Source of the DNA: Stentor roeselii
Lineage: Eukaryota; Ciliophora; Heterotrichea; Heterotrichida; Stentoridae
Assembly: GCA_006503475.1 (NCBI GenBank)
Contig: RSEH01000151.1
Span: 1-64,000, forward strand
Reading direction: 5' to 3'
DNA length: 64,000 bases
Shown piece by piece: positions 39,809 to 47,652 of this stretch. Positions within the stretch are counted from its first letter, which is position 1; every line of letters begins with the position of its first letter. The position numbers and the translations under genes are program-made. The notes under the pieces are model-generated. The model was not told the origin of the DNA, searched no databases, and saw only the letters and a list, made by a program, of their open reading frames with translations.

Positions 39809-40972
39809 TTAAGGAAACTTGTTCTGAGTACCTAAAAGCTGAAGTAAGGCTTTGAATGTTGAAATTGTTGGGTCGTCGTCTCGTTGGTTGTGAGTCAAAC
39901 GCTTTCGCCAGAGCCATTCGAGGATGTACTCTTGGAGGAAGTTACCTGAACGGTTTCGGGTTTTTATTTGGTATTTTAGCCAGGTGAAGGAGTTTTTTAT
40001 GTTTGAATGGTGGATGTTGGGATTGTTCGGATCAGTAAATCCTTGCGATTTAAAATAAGTAAAATGGCAGAACCCCAAATCTTCAAGTCTTCCATACCCT
40101 CCCCACTCCTTAGTAATAATGACAGTTCCCGGTAGACACATCCTCTGAATAATCGGAACAATGATTTCCTTCTTCCTTTCCGGAATATACTCCATATAAA
40201 ACTGTCTTGTATCCCTTTCCGCCATGATCATGACCCACTTTTTGACAGTCTTCGACTTCCCAATTTCAATTTTCCTTTTAATAAAGTCCATCTCATCAAT
40301 TTCAACAACTCCAGAAAAAACAGGAAGAGTTCTACTAAACTCATCTCCAACCATTTGCCTCAACTTTCTTGCAATTCCAGAGATATAACTTTTACTAACT
40401 TCAAGCAAACTCGAAATTTCCTGATCTCGAAGTCCCAAAACCCACAAAAAAACAAAAAGAAGGACTTTTTCTAAAGAAAGAGGACTATTTTGAAACATAG
40501 TCACTGCCTTGATCTTTGTTTTAAACTTGCACAAGAAGCAGATATAAGCATATCCTGTGTAACTGTAGTAAACAATATGTGCCTCTACTCGGCAATTGGG
40601 ACATTTTATGTATGGAGGGATGTACGTCGACTGGACCATGAAGGCAACTGTCAGGTCTTCTCGGGTGAAGATTGAAAAAAGATCGGTAGGAAGAAGCAGC
40701 TTTGAAAGATGCTCGGAAATTGACTCTCCACTCTTGTGGCTTAAGTTGTCTTCGAAGCCCACTGCTTCTTTGCTTATTGCTTTTATCTTTTCTTGGGCTA
40801 TTGATATCAAGGCTTTTAACTTGTCTAGCTTTGACTCTTGCTGACGTTTTCGGTCGATTAGTTTCTTGTTGTAGCAGAGAAGACCGATTGATATCTCGTG
40901 GTTGTTTAAACAGGTCTTGCAGTTTGAGAGGTCGTCTTTGTGGCAGGAACATGCGAGAAGTGGATAGTCCAT
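39809..40972 (-). CDS. Domesticated Merlin/IS1595-type transposase
   Basis: In this 387-residue protein an N-terminal Cys/His cluster (CSCHKDDLSNCKTC) and short coiled coil precede a zinc-ribbon pair (CPNC ... CFLC) and an ISXO2-like DDE domain. The first acidic position stands (VVEIDEMDF). The second, normally T-D-x-W, reads T-K-E-W (VIITKEWGGY). The third, normally HTNxIEGFW, reads HHSNIKNSF with Lys at the Glu site. Helix-turn-helix-like DQEISSLLEVSKSYISGIARK is intact. With two of three catalytic residues replaced but the frame intact over 387 codons, DNA cleavage looks lost and binding retained. Only 36 and 49 bp separate it from its neighbours and no terminal inverted repeats are seen, so it is not a mobile copy. 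Confidence 0.75.
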   Translation of the reverse strand: MDYPLLACSCHKDDLSNCKTCLNNHEISIGLLCYNKKLIDRKRQQESKLDKLKALISIAQEKIKAISKEAVGFEDNLSHKSGESISEHLSKLLLPTDLFSIFTREDLTVAFMVQSTYIPPYIKCPNCRVEAHIVYYSYTGYAYICFLCKFKTKIKAVTMFQNSPLSLEKVLLFVFLWVLGLRDQEISSLLEVSKSYISGIARKLRQMVGDEFSRTLPVFSGVVEIDEMDFIKRKIEIGKSKTVKKWVMIMAERDTRQFYMEYIPERKKEIIVPIIQRMCLPGTVIITKEWGGYGRLEDLGFCHFTYFKSQGFTDPNNPNIHHSNIKNSFTWLKYQIKTRNRSGNFLQEYILEWLWRKRLTHNQRDDDPTISTFKALLQLLGTQNKFP

Positions 40973-41021
40973 TTATTGAGGGGGGATTGATTAAATTTTC
41001 ATTATTTCTTAATAAAAGGAA

Positions 41022-42128
41022 ATGATACAGAAAATTCTAAGAGGAATCGTATGTTGTCTAGTCGCAGTGATTTTTATCAGGCAAAATGATCCCCAGATAT
41101 ACTTTATGGATTTTAATGCGAAAATGATTGCATTTTTTATTGGAGTCGCAACTTTCGTTCCTGGAATTTTTGCTTTAGTCGCAGGTTTATTTGGAGGAGT
41201 TATTTTTTGTATTGTTTTGGAACTTGAAAACAGTTTAGAGGCTCTTCTTGCTGCTAAGGTTTGCTTTTTTTTGTTTGGGATATTAGCTAGAGACATGATT
41301 TTCAGAATTGATTTTGTGAGGCTCTTTGGATTTTTTGGTACTGGGCTGGTTTTACTGATTTTTGAGAATTTTTTAGATGTTTTGGTAAATTTGAATGTTT
41401 TGAGTTATTTTATTGGGCTTTTTGTTTGTTTTGAAATAGGAGTTCATTATTTGATACGAAAGAAACCACAGTTTAAAAGGAAGATGACGTATTCTGAGTA
41501 CTATTCTTCTTATCCTCCAGGAAATACCGAAATCTTTGCATTATTTTCCTTCTACTCAAGCGGATTTACAAATCTATCATTCTTTATTTTTACCTATTTC
41601 CATGATCCTTCACTCTCAAACACAGACCTTTATCTCTCCATCACAATATCTCTATTTCTCTTCCTCTATCTCTTCACTCTAAACAGCCATCTCTGCTTAA
41701 AACATTCAAAATCGCTGATATTTTCATCATCACTCTCATCCTTACTAGCCTATTTCCTTCTGTTCTATTCCGCCTCCCTATACCTGAAAGCAAGTTTAAT
41801 CCTTCTTCCAACTCACTTCAAAAGTCTCTCCATCTTCAAAAGCTTTATTCTGGGCAAAAGCAAATCCAATTCCCAAGCATTGATTTCTTTTTCATCACTA
41901 TTGACTTGCACATCATGTTTTTTTTATCTAAGCAATTCAACTTTCCTTCTCCTGCCGACTTCCTTGATATTAAACCTTCTTCCTCAAGTGATTTTCCTGC
42001 TGCTGCCATTGTCAGTCCATCCTTCCTTCCTGCCGAAAAAATTTGAATTCAATGAGATGGGGTCGAGAAATTTTCATGCGGTGTTAATGAGGAAGTCACT
42101 TCAAGAGTCTTTATTAAATCAACTTTAA
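41022..42128 (+). CDS. Multi-pass membrane protein
   Basis: This 368-residue protein has about ten hydrophobic segments (for example IAFFIGVATFVPGIFALVAG, VLSYFIGLFVCFEIGVHYLI, YLSITISLFLFLYLFTLN). Between halves is a basic loop with KPQFKRKMTYSEYYSSYPP. The tail is short and cytosolic-looking. No transporter family recognised. It diverges from the transposase-like gene across 49 bp that include a 6-G tract (40980-40985). Confidence 0.6.
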   Translation: MIQKILRGIVCCLVAVIFIRQNDPQIYFMDFNAKMIAFFIGVATFVPGIFALVAGLFGGVIFCIVLELENSLEALLAAKVCFFLFGILARDMIFRIDFVRLFGFFGTGLVLLIFENFLDVLVNLNVLSYFIGLFVCFEIGVHYLIRKKPQFKRKMTYSEYYSSYPPGNTEIFALFSFYSSGFTNLSFFIFTYFHDPSLSNTDLYLSITISLFLFLYLFTLNSHLCLKHSKSLIFSSSLSSLLAYFLLFYSASLYLKASLILLPTHFKSLSIFKSFILGKSKSNSQALISFSSLLTCTSCFFYLSNSTFLLLPTSLILNLLPQVIFLLLPLSVHPSFLPKKFEFNEMGSRNFHAVLMRKSLQESLLNQL

Positions 42129-42147
42129 TCCAAATTCTTACATTAGA

Positions 42148-43053
42148 CTAAAAGTCTTGAATAAAATTATTTGTTTTGTAGATACGGGCTACTTCACAGA
42201 ACTCGATACTGGAGTACTTTGTCTTCACTGCTTGCAGACTGCTGTTACGGATCACTTCAGCTGCTTTTGAAAGTTCTCCTGCACATTGCAAGATATTTAC
42301 AGAGACTTTTTCGTTGAATTTCAGGTTTTCTTTGCCCTCGCTTTCAAATTTTACTAAAAAACAGGAAGCTCCTGCGAGGACTGATGGCTTTACTCGGATG
42401 AACTTGTAGTCGATTAGAGCGAGTTCGAGTAAGAACTGAGCAGTGCATATTTCCTTAAAGTTCAAATTAAGTTCTCTCGAATATCTTTCAATAAACCTAA
42501 CAGGACTGACAAAAGTCAAGTTAAAAGCAAGAACCGTCAGAATTTTGCATTCCATTTCCAAAACCTCTTCCTTGACATAAGCATTATCAGTGATATAGAC
42601 GAGATCATTAATTTTTGGAACATTTATTTCTTCATATTTGCAAGCGATCAACATGGAAGCAACTCCAACAAGTTGAAGGTCTTTTCTATTCACTGAAACT
42701 TTTTCCAAGTACCTATCAATAAAATTGACAGTCAAATGAAGAGTTTCTCCAGAGTACTTAAGTTTGAACTGAATGTAAATTAACCAGTCAATCAAAATCG
42801 CTCTCATGTTGCAGTTGATGTCAACTTGCTTTAACATGTAATCAGACGATGGAAGGTTTTCTTCTTCACTTTCAAATAAATTCCTACTCAACTCAGAATA
42901 AACTTCTGATGTTATCCCTTCAAACTTGGAAATCTTCATGATTTGCACTGGGGAAGTCTTTGGAAGATTGCTTAAGTCGGTTCCGAATTTTCTTTTTGAT
43001 GTTCTTTTGTTGCTTCGACTTTGTCTTGGTCTTTCAAATTCTTCTTGGAACAT
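42148..43053 (-). CDS. A/B-type mitotic cyclin
   Basis: This 301-residue protein has cyclin box 1 opening NCNMRAILIDWLIYIQFKLK, followed by ETLHLTVNFIDRYLEK and LQLVGVASMLIACKYEE. The N-box continues into VLEMECKILTVLAFNLTFVSPVRFI and the C-terminal box. This matches cyclins A and B, which activate CDK1-type kinases at mitosis. The N-terminal 50 residues are short and basic; no clear RxxL destruction box or KEN box is visible, so turnover may differ from animal cyclin B. Confidence 0.9.
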   Translation of the reverse strand: MFQEEFERPRQSRSNKRTSKRKFGTDLSNLPKTSPVQIMKISKFEGITSEVYSELSRNLFESEEENLPSSDYMLKQVDINCNMRAILIDWLIYIQFKLKYSGETLHLTVNFIDRYLEKVSVNRKDLQLVGVASMLIACKYEEINVPKINDLVYITDNAYVKEEVLEMECKILTVLAFNLTFVSPVRFIERYSRELNLNFKEICTAQFLLELALIDYKFIRVKPSVLAGASCFLVKFESEGKENLKFNEKVSVNILQCAGELSKAAEVIRNSSLQAVKTKYSSIEFCEVARIYKTNNFIQDF

Positions 43054-43245
43054 TTTAAATTTAATTATGAATTTTCAACGGTCCTTTTGATGGGTTTGAA
43101 ATTAGAAAGATTGAAAATTTGAAATTAGAAAAATGTTTTAGTGATTTTTGGAAGGGATGGATTTGGTTTAGGAATTTTTTAGAGTTTTAAGGGGTTAGAA
43201 GGGATTTGAATGGGTGTAGATGGTTGGATTGAAAATAAGGATTGA

Positions 43246-43737
43246 ATGGAATTAGAAGTAATTATTTTTGTAGTGGTCATGTTTCTTGAGAACAAACATC
43301 GCAGGTTTCCTTTTGGTAAGGAACATGAAATTATCAATAAAATATCGAAATTGCTCAAGGTTTTAACTAATACATCGCCTAGATCTTCAGCTGTTGTTGT
43401 AAAGGATTTGACCCCTCTCCCCAAAAAAAAGTTCTCAATGAGAACAAAAAGTCTCTGTCCAAAAGTGACTCTTTTCGACTTTGCCTCTTCAAAGCTAGTG
43501 AATCCTCCCGCGATGTCGAACCCAGAACTTCCAGAGTTAATTCATAAGCCACATCCAAGTCAAAAACCTCAAAAGAAAACCTCAAAGCCTCAGGTAAAGA
43601 CTTACATCCTTCCAAAGAAGTTTATCAGAATCACAAAGCGTTCAGTAGATCGAGAAGAATACGACAAGTATCGGCGAGTGCTGAACCTTACTGAAGAATT
43701 GATAAACAAAGAGAACCTTGTAGGGTGGATTGTATGA
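43246..43737 (+). CDS. Basic hypothetical protein
   Basis: This 163-residue protein is Lys/Pro-rich (KPHPSQKPQKKTSKPQVK) and has a C-terminal helix (SVDREEYDKYRRVLNLTEELI). The first ATG would give a hydrophobic start; Met12 at 43279 is an alternative and begins a more typical sequence (MFLENKHRRFPFGKEHEI). No family recognised. It converges on MTA1, 18 bp away. Confidence 0.5.
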   Translation: MELEVIIFVVVMFLENKHRRFPFGKEHEIINKISKLLKVLTNTSPRSSAVVVKDLTPLPKKKFSMRTKSLCPKVTLFDFASSKLVNPPAMSNPELPELIHKPHPSQKPQKKTSKPQVKTYILPKKFIRITKRSVDREEYDKYRRVLNLTEELINKENLVGWIV

Positions 43738-43755
43738 ATCTAACTATTATAAAGT

Positions 43756-44526
43756 TTAAAGTTCATTTCCGATGGTGATCCAACCATTCCTCAAGTTATT
43801 CCTCCTTCCAAATATCTCCAAATAGCAAGCATCAGGTACGATTTTTTCAATCATTTCATAAATTTCTTCAGGTTTCTGGCTCTGTCCTCTTCTTAAACTA
43901 AAAATAACATCAGGTATATTATTTTCCTTGACTTCAAAGTCACCTTTCAATCCAACGAGGCAAGTTTCTTTCGCATGCTGAAGCCAATACCCGTGACTTT
44001 TGGCAATTTTATTATTGCAAGTTTTTTTCACCCAAACAATTTCATCAACATACTTGTATCCCCAGTCGTCCATAAGTTGCAAAGAAACTCTGTATTTCGC
44101 GTTGATTGTCCAGAGGAACAAAAGACCACTTTTTTGAAGCCTAGTCACTGGAAGCGCCTTTATCAGCTGGTCTGATAAGGCCTCGTAAGAAATCGTCACT
44201 CCTCTTGTTGGGGTCGCGCCGGATAGTTGCCACGGAGGGTCCATCATTATCACGTCGAATAACTTGTTCTTCACTTGAAGTTGGGCGTCGATTAGACTTT
44301 GGAAGTCGAAGGATCTTACGTCTGCGCAGATCGGGATACAGTCTTCTGGAGTCCTTTTTGAGATCACTCGGGTTGACTCTTCTTCGAAAAACTTTAGCTC
44401 TTCTTTTTGGATGTACTCGTCGATTTGGGAGATTTCGTCTTTTATTTGGCTTAGCTTTCCTTCTGGGGTTAACTTGGATTGCTTGCTTCTTGATCTTTTC
44501 TTGTGTTTTTTTAACCTTTTCACCAT
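43756..44526 (-). CDS. MTA1: MTA1/AMT1-type adenine N6-methyltransferase
   Basis: This 256-residue MT-A70 family protein has the catalytic D96-P97-P98-W99, followed by QLSGATPTRGVTISYEALSD. Further family blocks are LLFLWTINAKYR, KYVDEIVWVKKT, KSHGYWLQHAKETCLVGLKG, RRGQSQKPEEIYEMIEKI and a terminal YLEIFGRRNNLRNGWITIGN. The GVTISY and RRGQSQKP forms recall the ciliate MTA1 (AMT1) branch rather than the METTL3 branch (RSTSHKPDEIY). In Tetrahymena and Oxytricha that enzyme methylates adenine in DNA with partners MTA9, p1 and p2. The N-terminus is strongly basic (KRLKKHKKRSRSKQSK), suiting DNA contact. METTL4 or METTL14-like assignment is less likely because DPPW is intact. Confidence 0.85.
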   Translation of the reverse strand: MVKRLKKHKKRSRSKQSKLTPEGKLSQIKDEISQIDEYIQKEELKFFEEESTRVISKRTPEDCIPICADVRSFDFQSLIDAQLQVKNKLFDVIMMDPPWQLSGATPTRGVTISYEALSDQLIKALPVTRLQKSGLLFLWTINAKYRVSLQLMDDWGYKYVDEIVWVKKTCNNKIAKSHGYWLQHAKETCLVGLKGDFEVKENNIPDVIFSLRRGQSQKPEEIYEMIEKIVPDACYLEIFGRRNNLRNGWITIGNEL

Positions 44527-44540
44527 TTATCTATTTTCTT
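44527..44540. promoter_or_regulatory. 14-bp divergent spacer
   Basis: Only TTATCTATTTTCTT separates the MTA1 start from the start at 44541. Promoter and 5' untranslated sequences must therefore fit here or overlap the opposing gene. Confidence 0.5.
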
Positions 44541-45608
44541 ATGTTCAAAGCAACGCGACTTCCACCTAAAGGATCTTTTTCGACTGCCTATTCAAGTTTA
44601 AGTCGAAAAAGCTTCGAAGATTTTTCTGCTATAAACGAAACAAGCAGCCCAGAAGTAGACTTAAGCCAGGAGCTAAGTGAGATGTGTTCATTCACCCAAG
44701 TCGCTCTGAAAAAGACATCTGAAGTTCAAGAAGACATTTCCAGACTCTTAACCCTCTTTGAAACTGAAAAAGTAGATTTAAAAGAAGTATCCGAAACTAA
44801 CACCCTCCTCCTCAACTTCAACTTTCCACCTCTTCCAGAGTCTCTGGGTGTTAAATCTTTACTACCCATCATCCGGGATCTCCTAGACGATCTAAACCTT
44901 CACAAACAACAACTATCTGAAATTCAATCAAAATATTCAGAACTAGAAGAAATCCTCAAAAATTATTCAAAAAATCTCCAGTCTTCCGACTTAGAAGTTC
45001 AAAGTCTAAAGCATCAACTTCATGATCTAACAATTAAAACTCAATCGAAAACAAAGAAAAATCCAATTTTTAAAAGTCCAAACCAAAAAAAAGAAGAAAA
45101 TGAAATCGTCTCTAATTTGATGGAAATTTTATCATGTTCGAAAAATGACCTTCCTGAAAAATTGAAAAGTTTAGAAGTCGTTCTTCGATTGACTCCGAAA
45201 CTTGAAAGGTTTGTTTCAGAGATTTGCAAAGAGTTTGTCCCTGAACTTGACTATGAAAATGACTCGCAGGTTTTAGTCACTGGGCTTAAACAGGTCTTTG
45301 AAAGGATTCACGCTTTTAAAGCTGTTCTTCAGGACCTTATCAACTTCAAGATCGCTGTTTTTGAATGCTTTGAAATAACAGTTGATAGAAAAGATGAGGT
45401 TTTAAATGAGCTTAAAGAAATTTCTATTTTCAAAAAGCAACTTGGCGGAAATTCGATGGTTCAGGAATTGAAAAATTGGGAAAAATATTTAAAATCAACT
45501 CAGGAGATACTTGAAAGAGTTTTAGAATTATTTGGAGTGAAAAATGCTTTTACTGATTTTCACTTGCGTGAAACAATCATGAAACATTTGAAAGCTTTTC
45601 CTATCTAA
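44541..45608 (+). CDS. Coiled-coil protein
   Basis: This is a 355-residue product from the ATG at 44541 (MFKATRLPPKGSFSTAYSSL). The frame is open to 44205 but that part is antisense to MTA1. Central coiled coil covers about 120-195 (HKQQLSEIQSKYSELEEILK). The C-terminal half is a compact helical region (LKSLEVVLRLTPKLERFVSE, then VTGLKQVFERIHAFKAVLQD). Composition resembles centrosomal or basal-body coiled-coil proteins, but no family can be named. Its TAA overlaps the stop of the potassium channel gene by sharing the bases CTAA. Confidence 0.6.
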   Translation: MFKATRLPPKGSFSTAYSSLSRKSFEDFSAINETSSPEVDLSQELSEMCSFTQVALKKTSEVQEDISRLLTLFETEKVDLKEVSETNTLLLNFNFPPLPESLGVKSLLPIIRDLLDDLNLHKQQLSEIQSKYSELEEILKNYSKNLQSSDLEVQSLKHQLHDLTIKTQSKTKKNPIFKSPNQKKEENEIVSNLMEILSCSKNDLPEKLKSLEVVLRLTPKLERFVSEICKEFVPELDYENDSQVLVTGLKQVFERIHAFKAVLQDLINFKIAVFECFEITVDRKDEVLNELKEISIFKKQLGGNSMVQELKNWEKYLKSTQEILERVLELFGVKNAFTDFHLRETIMKHLKAFPI

Positions 45609-46843
45609 AACGTCATTTTAAGTCTTTTCTTGGATAAAACCTCTTCAATAGCAGAGCTGACGACTTTGTCAATACTTTTCACTTGATTCGCGATAACTTT
45701 AACACTTTTTTTTAAATCATGGAGACTTCGGTTTTCTTTTGTTTGGTAGTCTATTCGTATTTTTTTGAACTTTTTGATTATTTTTAAAAGTGATTCGAAA
45801 AGTTTCAAAGATTGTTGATGATTAGGTCCTAATTTTTTCTTTGAGATGAAATATTCTAAACTTTTTTTGATTACGTTAATTGCGAAAGGAATCTTTACCA
45901 CGTATTTAAAGACTTTTACTTGATGGATGTCCAGATCTACGTTTTTCTGTAAAGAGACTATCATGAATGAAAAAATCACGGCTCCTATTAAGTATGATAG
46001 GACACTTATTATTCTTGATGGGTAGGTAACTGGGTAAAAATCCCCATATCCAAGAGTTGTCATGTTCTCAACCATGAACCAAATAGCAGTCATTGGATTT
46101 TCATATAAAAAATTAGACAGATCATCAACAGGTCTCTCAAAAATTCTAAAAGTCAATGCAAAAACAAACAACCAAAGTACAGCCATTCCAAAAATAAAAA
46201 ACATAGGATGTTTCATCAGTAAACATTTAACTAAAAACCTCAAATTTGCTTTAACTTTATAATCCCTGCACAAAGCCCGAGCCTTGCTATTCTGAAACGA
46301 CGAATAATTGATTAAAGCTCTAAGAATAAGCAAAACCCTTACAAACATAAAAGAATAAAGAATTTCACTAAGATTATAACAAGTCAAAAACGTTTCAAAA
46401 TTGAATCTAATCGGAACAAAGACCTTCTTCTCAACATTCGGATAAGGAAAAACACACAACATTCCAACTTCTCCAATAAAGAAAAAAAAATTCTTAATTT
46501 TCGTCTTTTTATAGTCCTTGTCTTTTCCCTTATAATAAACTTTCCGTTTCCACCTAATCTTATAAAGATATCTCTGCCCCAGACACAGAATGGAAACAAA
46601 AGTCGCAAAAGCAATAATCATCTTTAACACATCAGATGACTTTAAACTAGAAATCTGACAGTTGTTGAAGTCACGAGATGGAGAAAACGACAGCTCATAG
46701 TTTAAAGTCGCAATGACCAGGCCTAAAAAGCTGAAAACTGAGCTTGCCAAGTCATAAGACCTCCAAAGTTTAAACAGTTTTCGACTTTCTGAATGTGTTT
46801 TGAAGGTGTTAGAAGACTTCAGCATGATTTTCAGTCTTTTCAT
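45605..46843 (-). CDS. SK-like potassium channel
   Basis: This 412-residue protein has six membrane segments. The pore reads AIWFMVENMTTLGYGDFYPV, with the potassium filter T-L-G-Y-G-D near residue 266, and S6 follows (ISVLSYLIGAVIFSFMIVSL). No Arg-rich S4 voltage sensor is seen. The C-terminal KSLEYFISKKKLGP and coiled coil stand where SK channels bind calmodulin. This fits small-conductance, calcium-activated channels. In swimming ciliates such channels shape calcium-linked changes in ciliary beating; for this gene that role is inferred. Confidence 0.85.
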   Translation of the reverse strand: MKRLKIMLKSSNTFKTHSESRKLFKLWRSYDLASSVFSFLGLVIATLNYELSFSPSRDFNNCQISSLKSSDVLKMIIAFATFVSILCLGQRYLYKIRWKRKVYYKGKDKDYKKTKIKNFFFFIGEVGMLCVFPYPNVEKKVFVPIRFNFETFLTCYNLSEILYSFMFVRVLLILRALINYSSFQNSKARALCRDYKVKANLRFLVKCLLMKHPMFFIFGMAVLWLFVFALTFRIFERPVDDLSNFLYENPMTAIWFMVENMTTLGYGDFYPVTYPSRIISVLSYLIGAVIFSFMIVSLQKNVDLDIHQVKVFKYVVKIPFAINVIKKSLEYFISKKKLGPNHQQSLKLFESLLKIIKKFKKIRIDYQTKENRSLHDLKKSVKVIANQVKSIDKVVSSAIEEVLSKKRLKMTF

Positions 46844-46877
46844 ATTTATTCACCTGATTGAGATGTTTAGAACTTTA

Positions 46878-47081
46878 TTAATTTATTTCTAACGCCTGGC
46901 TTGTGGTTTCGAATGTGAATTTCTTGTTTAGGGAACCGAATGATGGAGTCGGCTCGCATTTGGCTTCAGATTCTGAAGCAGCTGATATGAAGTAGATAGG
47001 TTTCATTGTTTGGATGATTTCGTTCGTGCCTTTTTCGATTACTATCTCGTTTCCTACGGAACCACCTTGGCAACACCCCAT
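46878..47081 (-). CDS. Small acylated protein (MGCC start)
   Basis: This 67-residue protein opens MGCCQGGSVG: Gly2 for N-myristoylation and Cys3-Cys4 for palmitoylation. The remainder is polar with KPIYFISAASESEAKCEP. Probably membrane-anchored. Family not recognised. It is the first of four acylation-signal genes in the next 6 kb. Confidence 0.55.
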   Translation of the reverse strand: MGCCQGGSVGNEIVIEKGTNEIIQTMKPIYFISAASESEAKCEPTPSFGSLNKKFTFETTSQALEIN

Positions 47082-47397
47082 TAAATTAGTATGTAGGAGT
47101 TTAAGATGAAGAAAACAAGCTTGAAGAGATCAGGGTTAATGAAGAAGAGTTTTAAGAGTCTTTATTGAAAATTAGAATTGAAATATACCCAAGAGGTAAG
47201 ATTATTAATTATTACTAAAACTTAAAATTAGTAGAAAAATCAGTAATTTTCTTCCAATTTAATCAATTTTTCAAAGTTCTAGAAATAATAAGCTTCTTTT
47301 TAAAATCATCTAATTTCTAGAATATAAATATCTGGTACTTCATCCAACCTCACTCAAAAAAACTTTCATTAACTGGTCAATTCCTAATAATAAAATT
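47082..47397. promoter_or_regulatory. Divergent spacer with two TTCTAGAA boxes
   Basis: Inverted 10-base arms TTCTAGAAAT (47277-47286) and ATTTCTAGAA (47313-47322) lie 76-121 bases upstream of SDHAF4. Each contains TTCxxGAA, the spacing of a heat-shock-factor half-site pair. No gene is visible in the rest. Confidence 0.3.
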
Positions 47398-47628
47398 ATG
47401 ATCAGACGTCTAATAAGGACACTAACAACAACTCTCGAATCAAAAATTCAAAAAGAACAAGAAATCGTGCGAAATCGTTTCACCCAAGAACAAGAGTCAA
47501 CCCCGGAGTACATCATCGACCCAGATGACAAAGGCAGTCCTTTAGGAGAATTCGGATACCGAGTAAAAGGTCCAGAACCCACCCGATACGGTGACTGGGA
47601 ACGTAAAGGTCGAGTATCAGATTTCTAA
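47398..47628 (+). CDS. SDHAF4: Succinate dehydrogenase assembly factor 4
   Basis: This 76-residue protein ends with the DUF1674 signature GPEPTRYGDWERKGRVSDF, nearly the consensus for SDHAF4 (Sdh8). That factor binds flavinylated SDHA in the mitochondrial matrix and helps it join SDHB. The basic N-terminus (MIRRLIRTLTTTLESK) fits a mitochondrial targeting helix. Length is usual for the family. It precedes the next gene by 24 bp on the same strand. Confidence 0.93.
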   Translation: MIRRLIRTLTTTLESKIQKEQEIVRNRFTQEQESTPEYIIDPDDKGSPLGEFGYRVKGPEPTRYGDWERKGRVSDF

Positions 47629-47652
47629 TAATCTCATCAGTTAGATTAAAAA

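Noticed and set aside
39772-41021. Terminal inverted repeats and target duplications around the transposase-like gene
   Set aside because: None visible in the 36- and 49-bp flanks, so it is not called a mobile element.
43258-43273. Possible 16-nt intron GTAATTATTTTTGTAG near the start of the gene at 43246
   Set aside because: It lacks the A at position 10 shared by the three supported introns, and removal from the ATG at 43246 shifts the frame to an early stop. A 5' untranslated intron before Met12 cannot be excluded.
44205-44540. N-terminal extension of the coiled-coil protein starting at 44541
   Set aside because: It is antisense to MTA1 and has arginine/leucine-rich shadow composition; the ATG at 44541 fits better.
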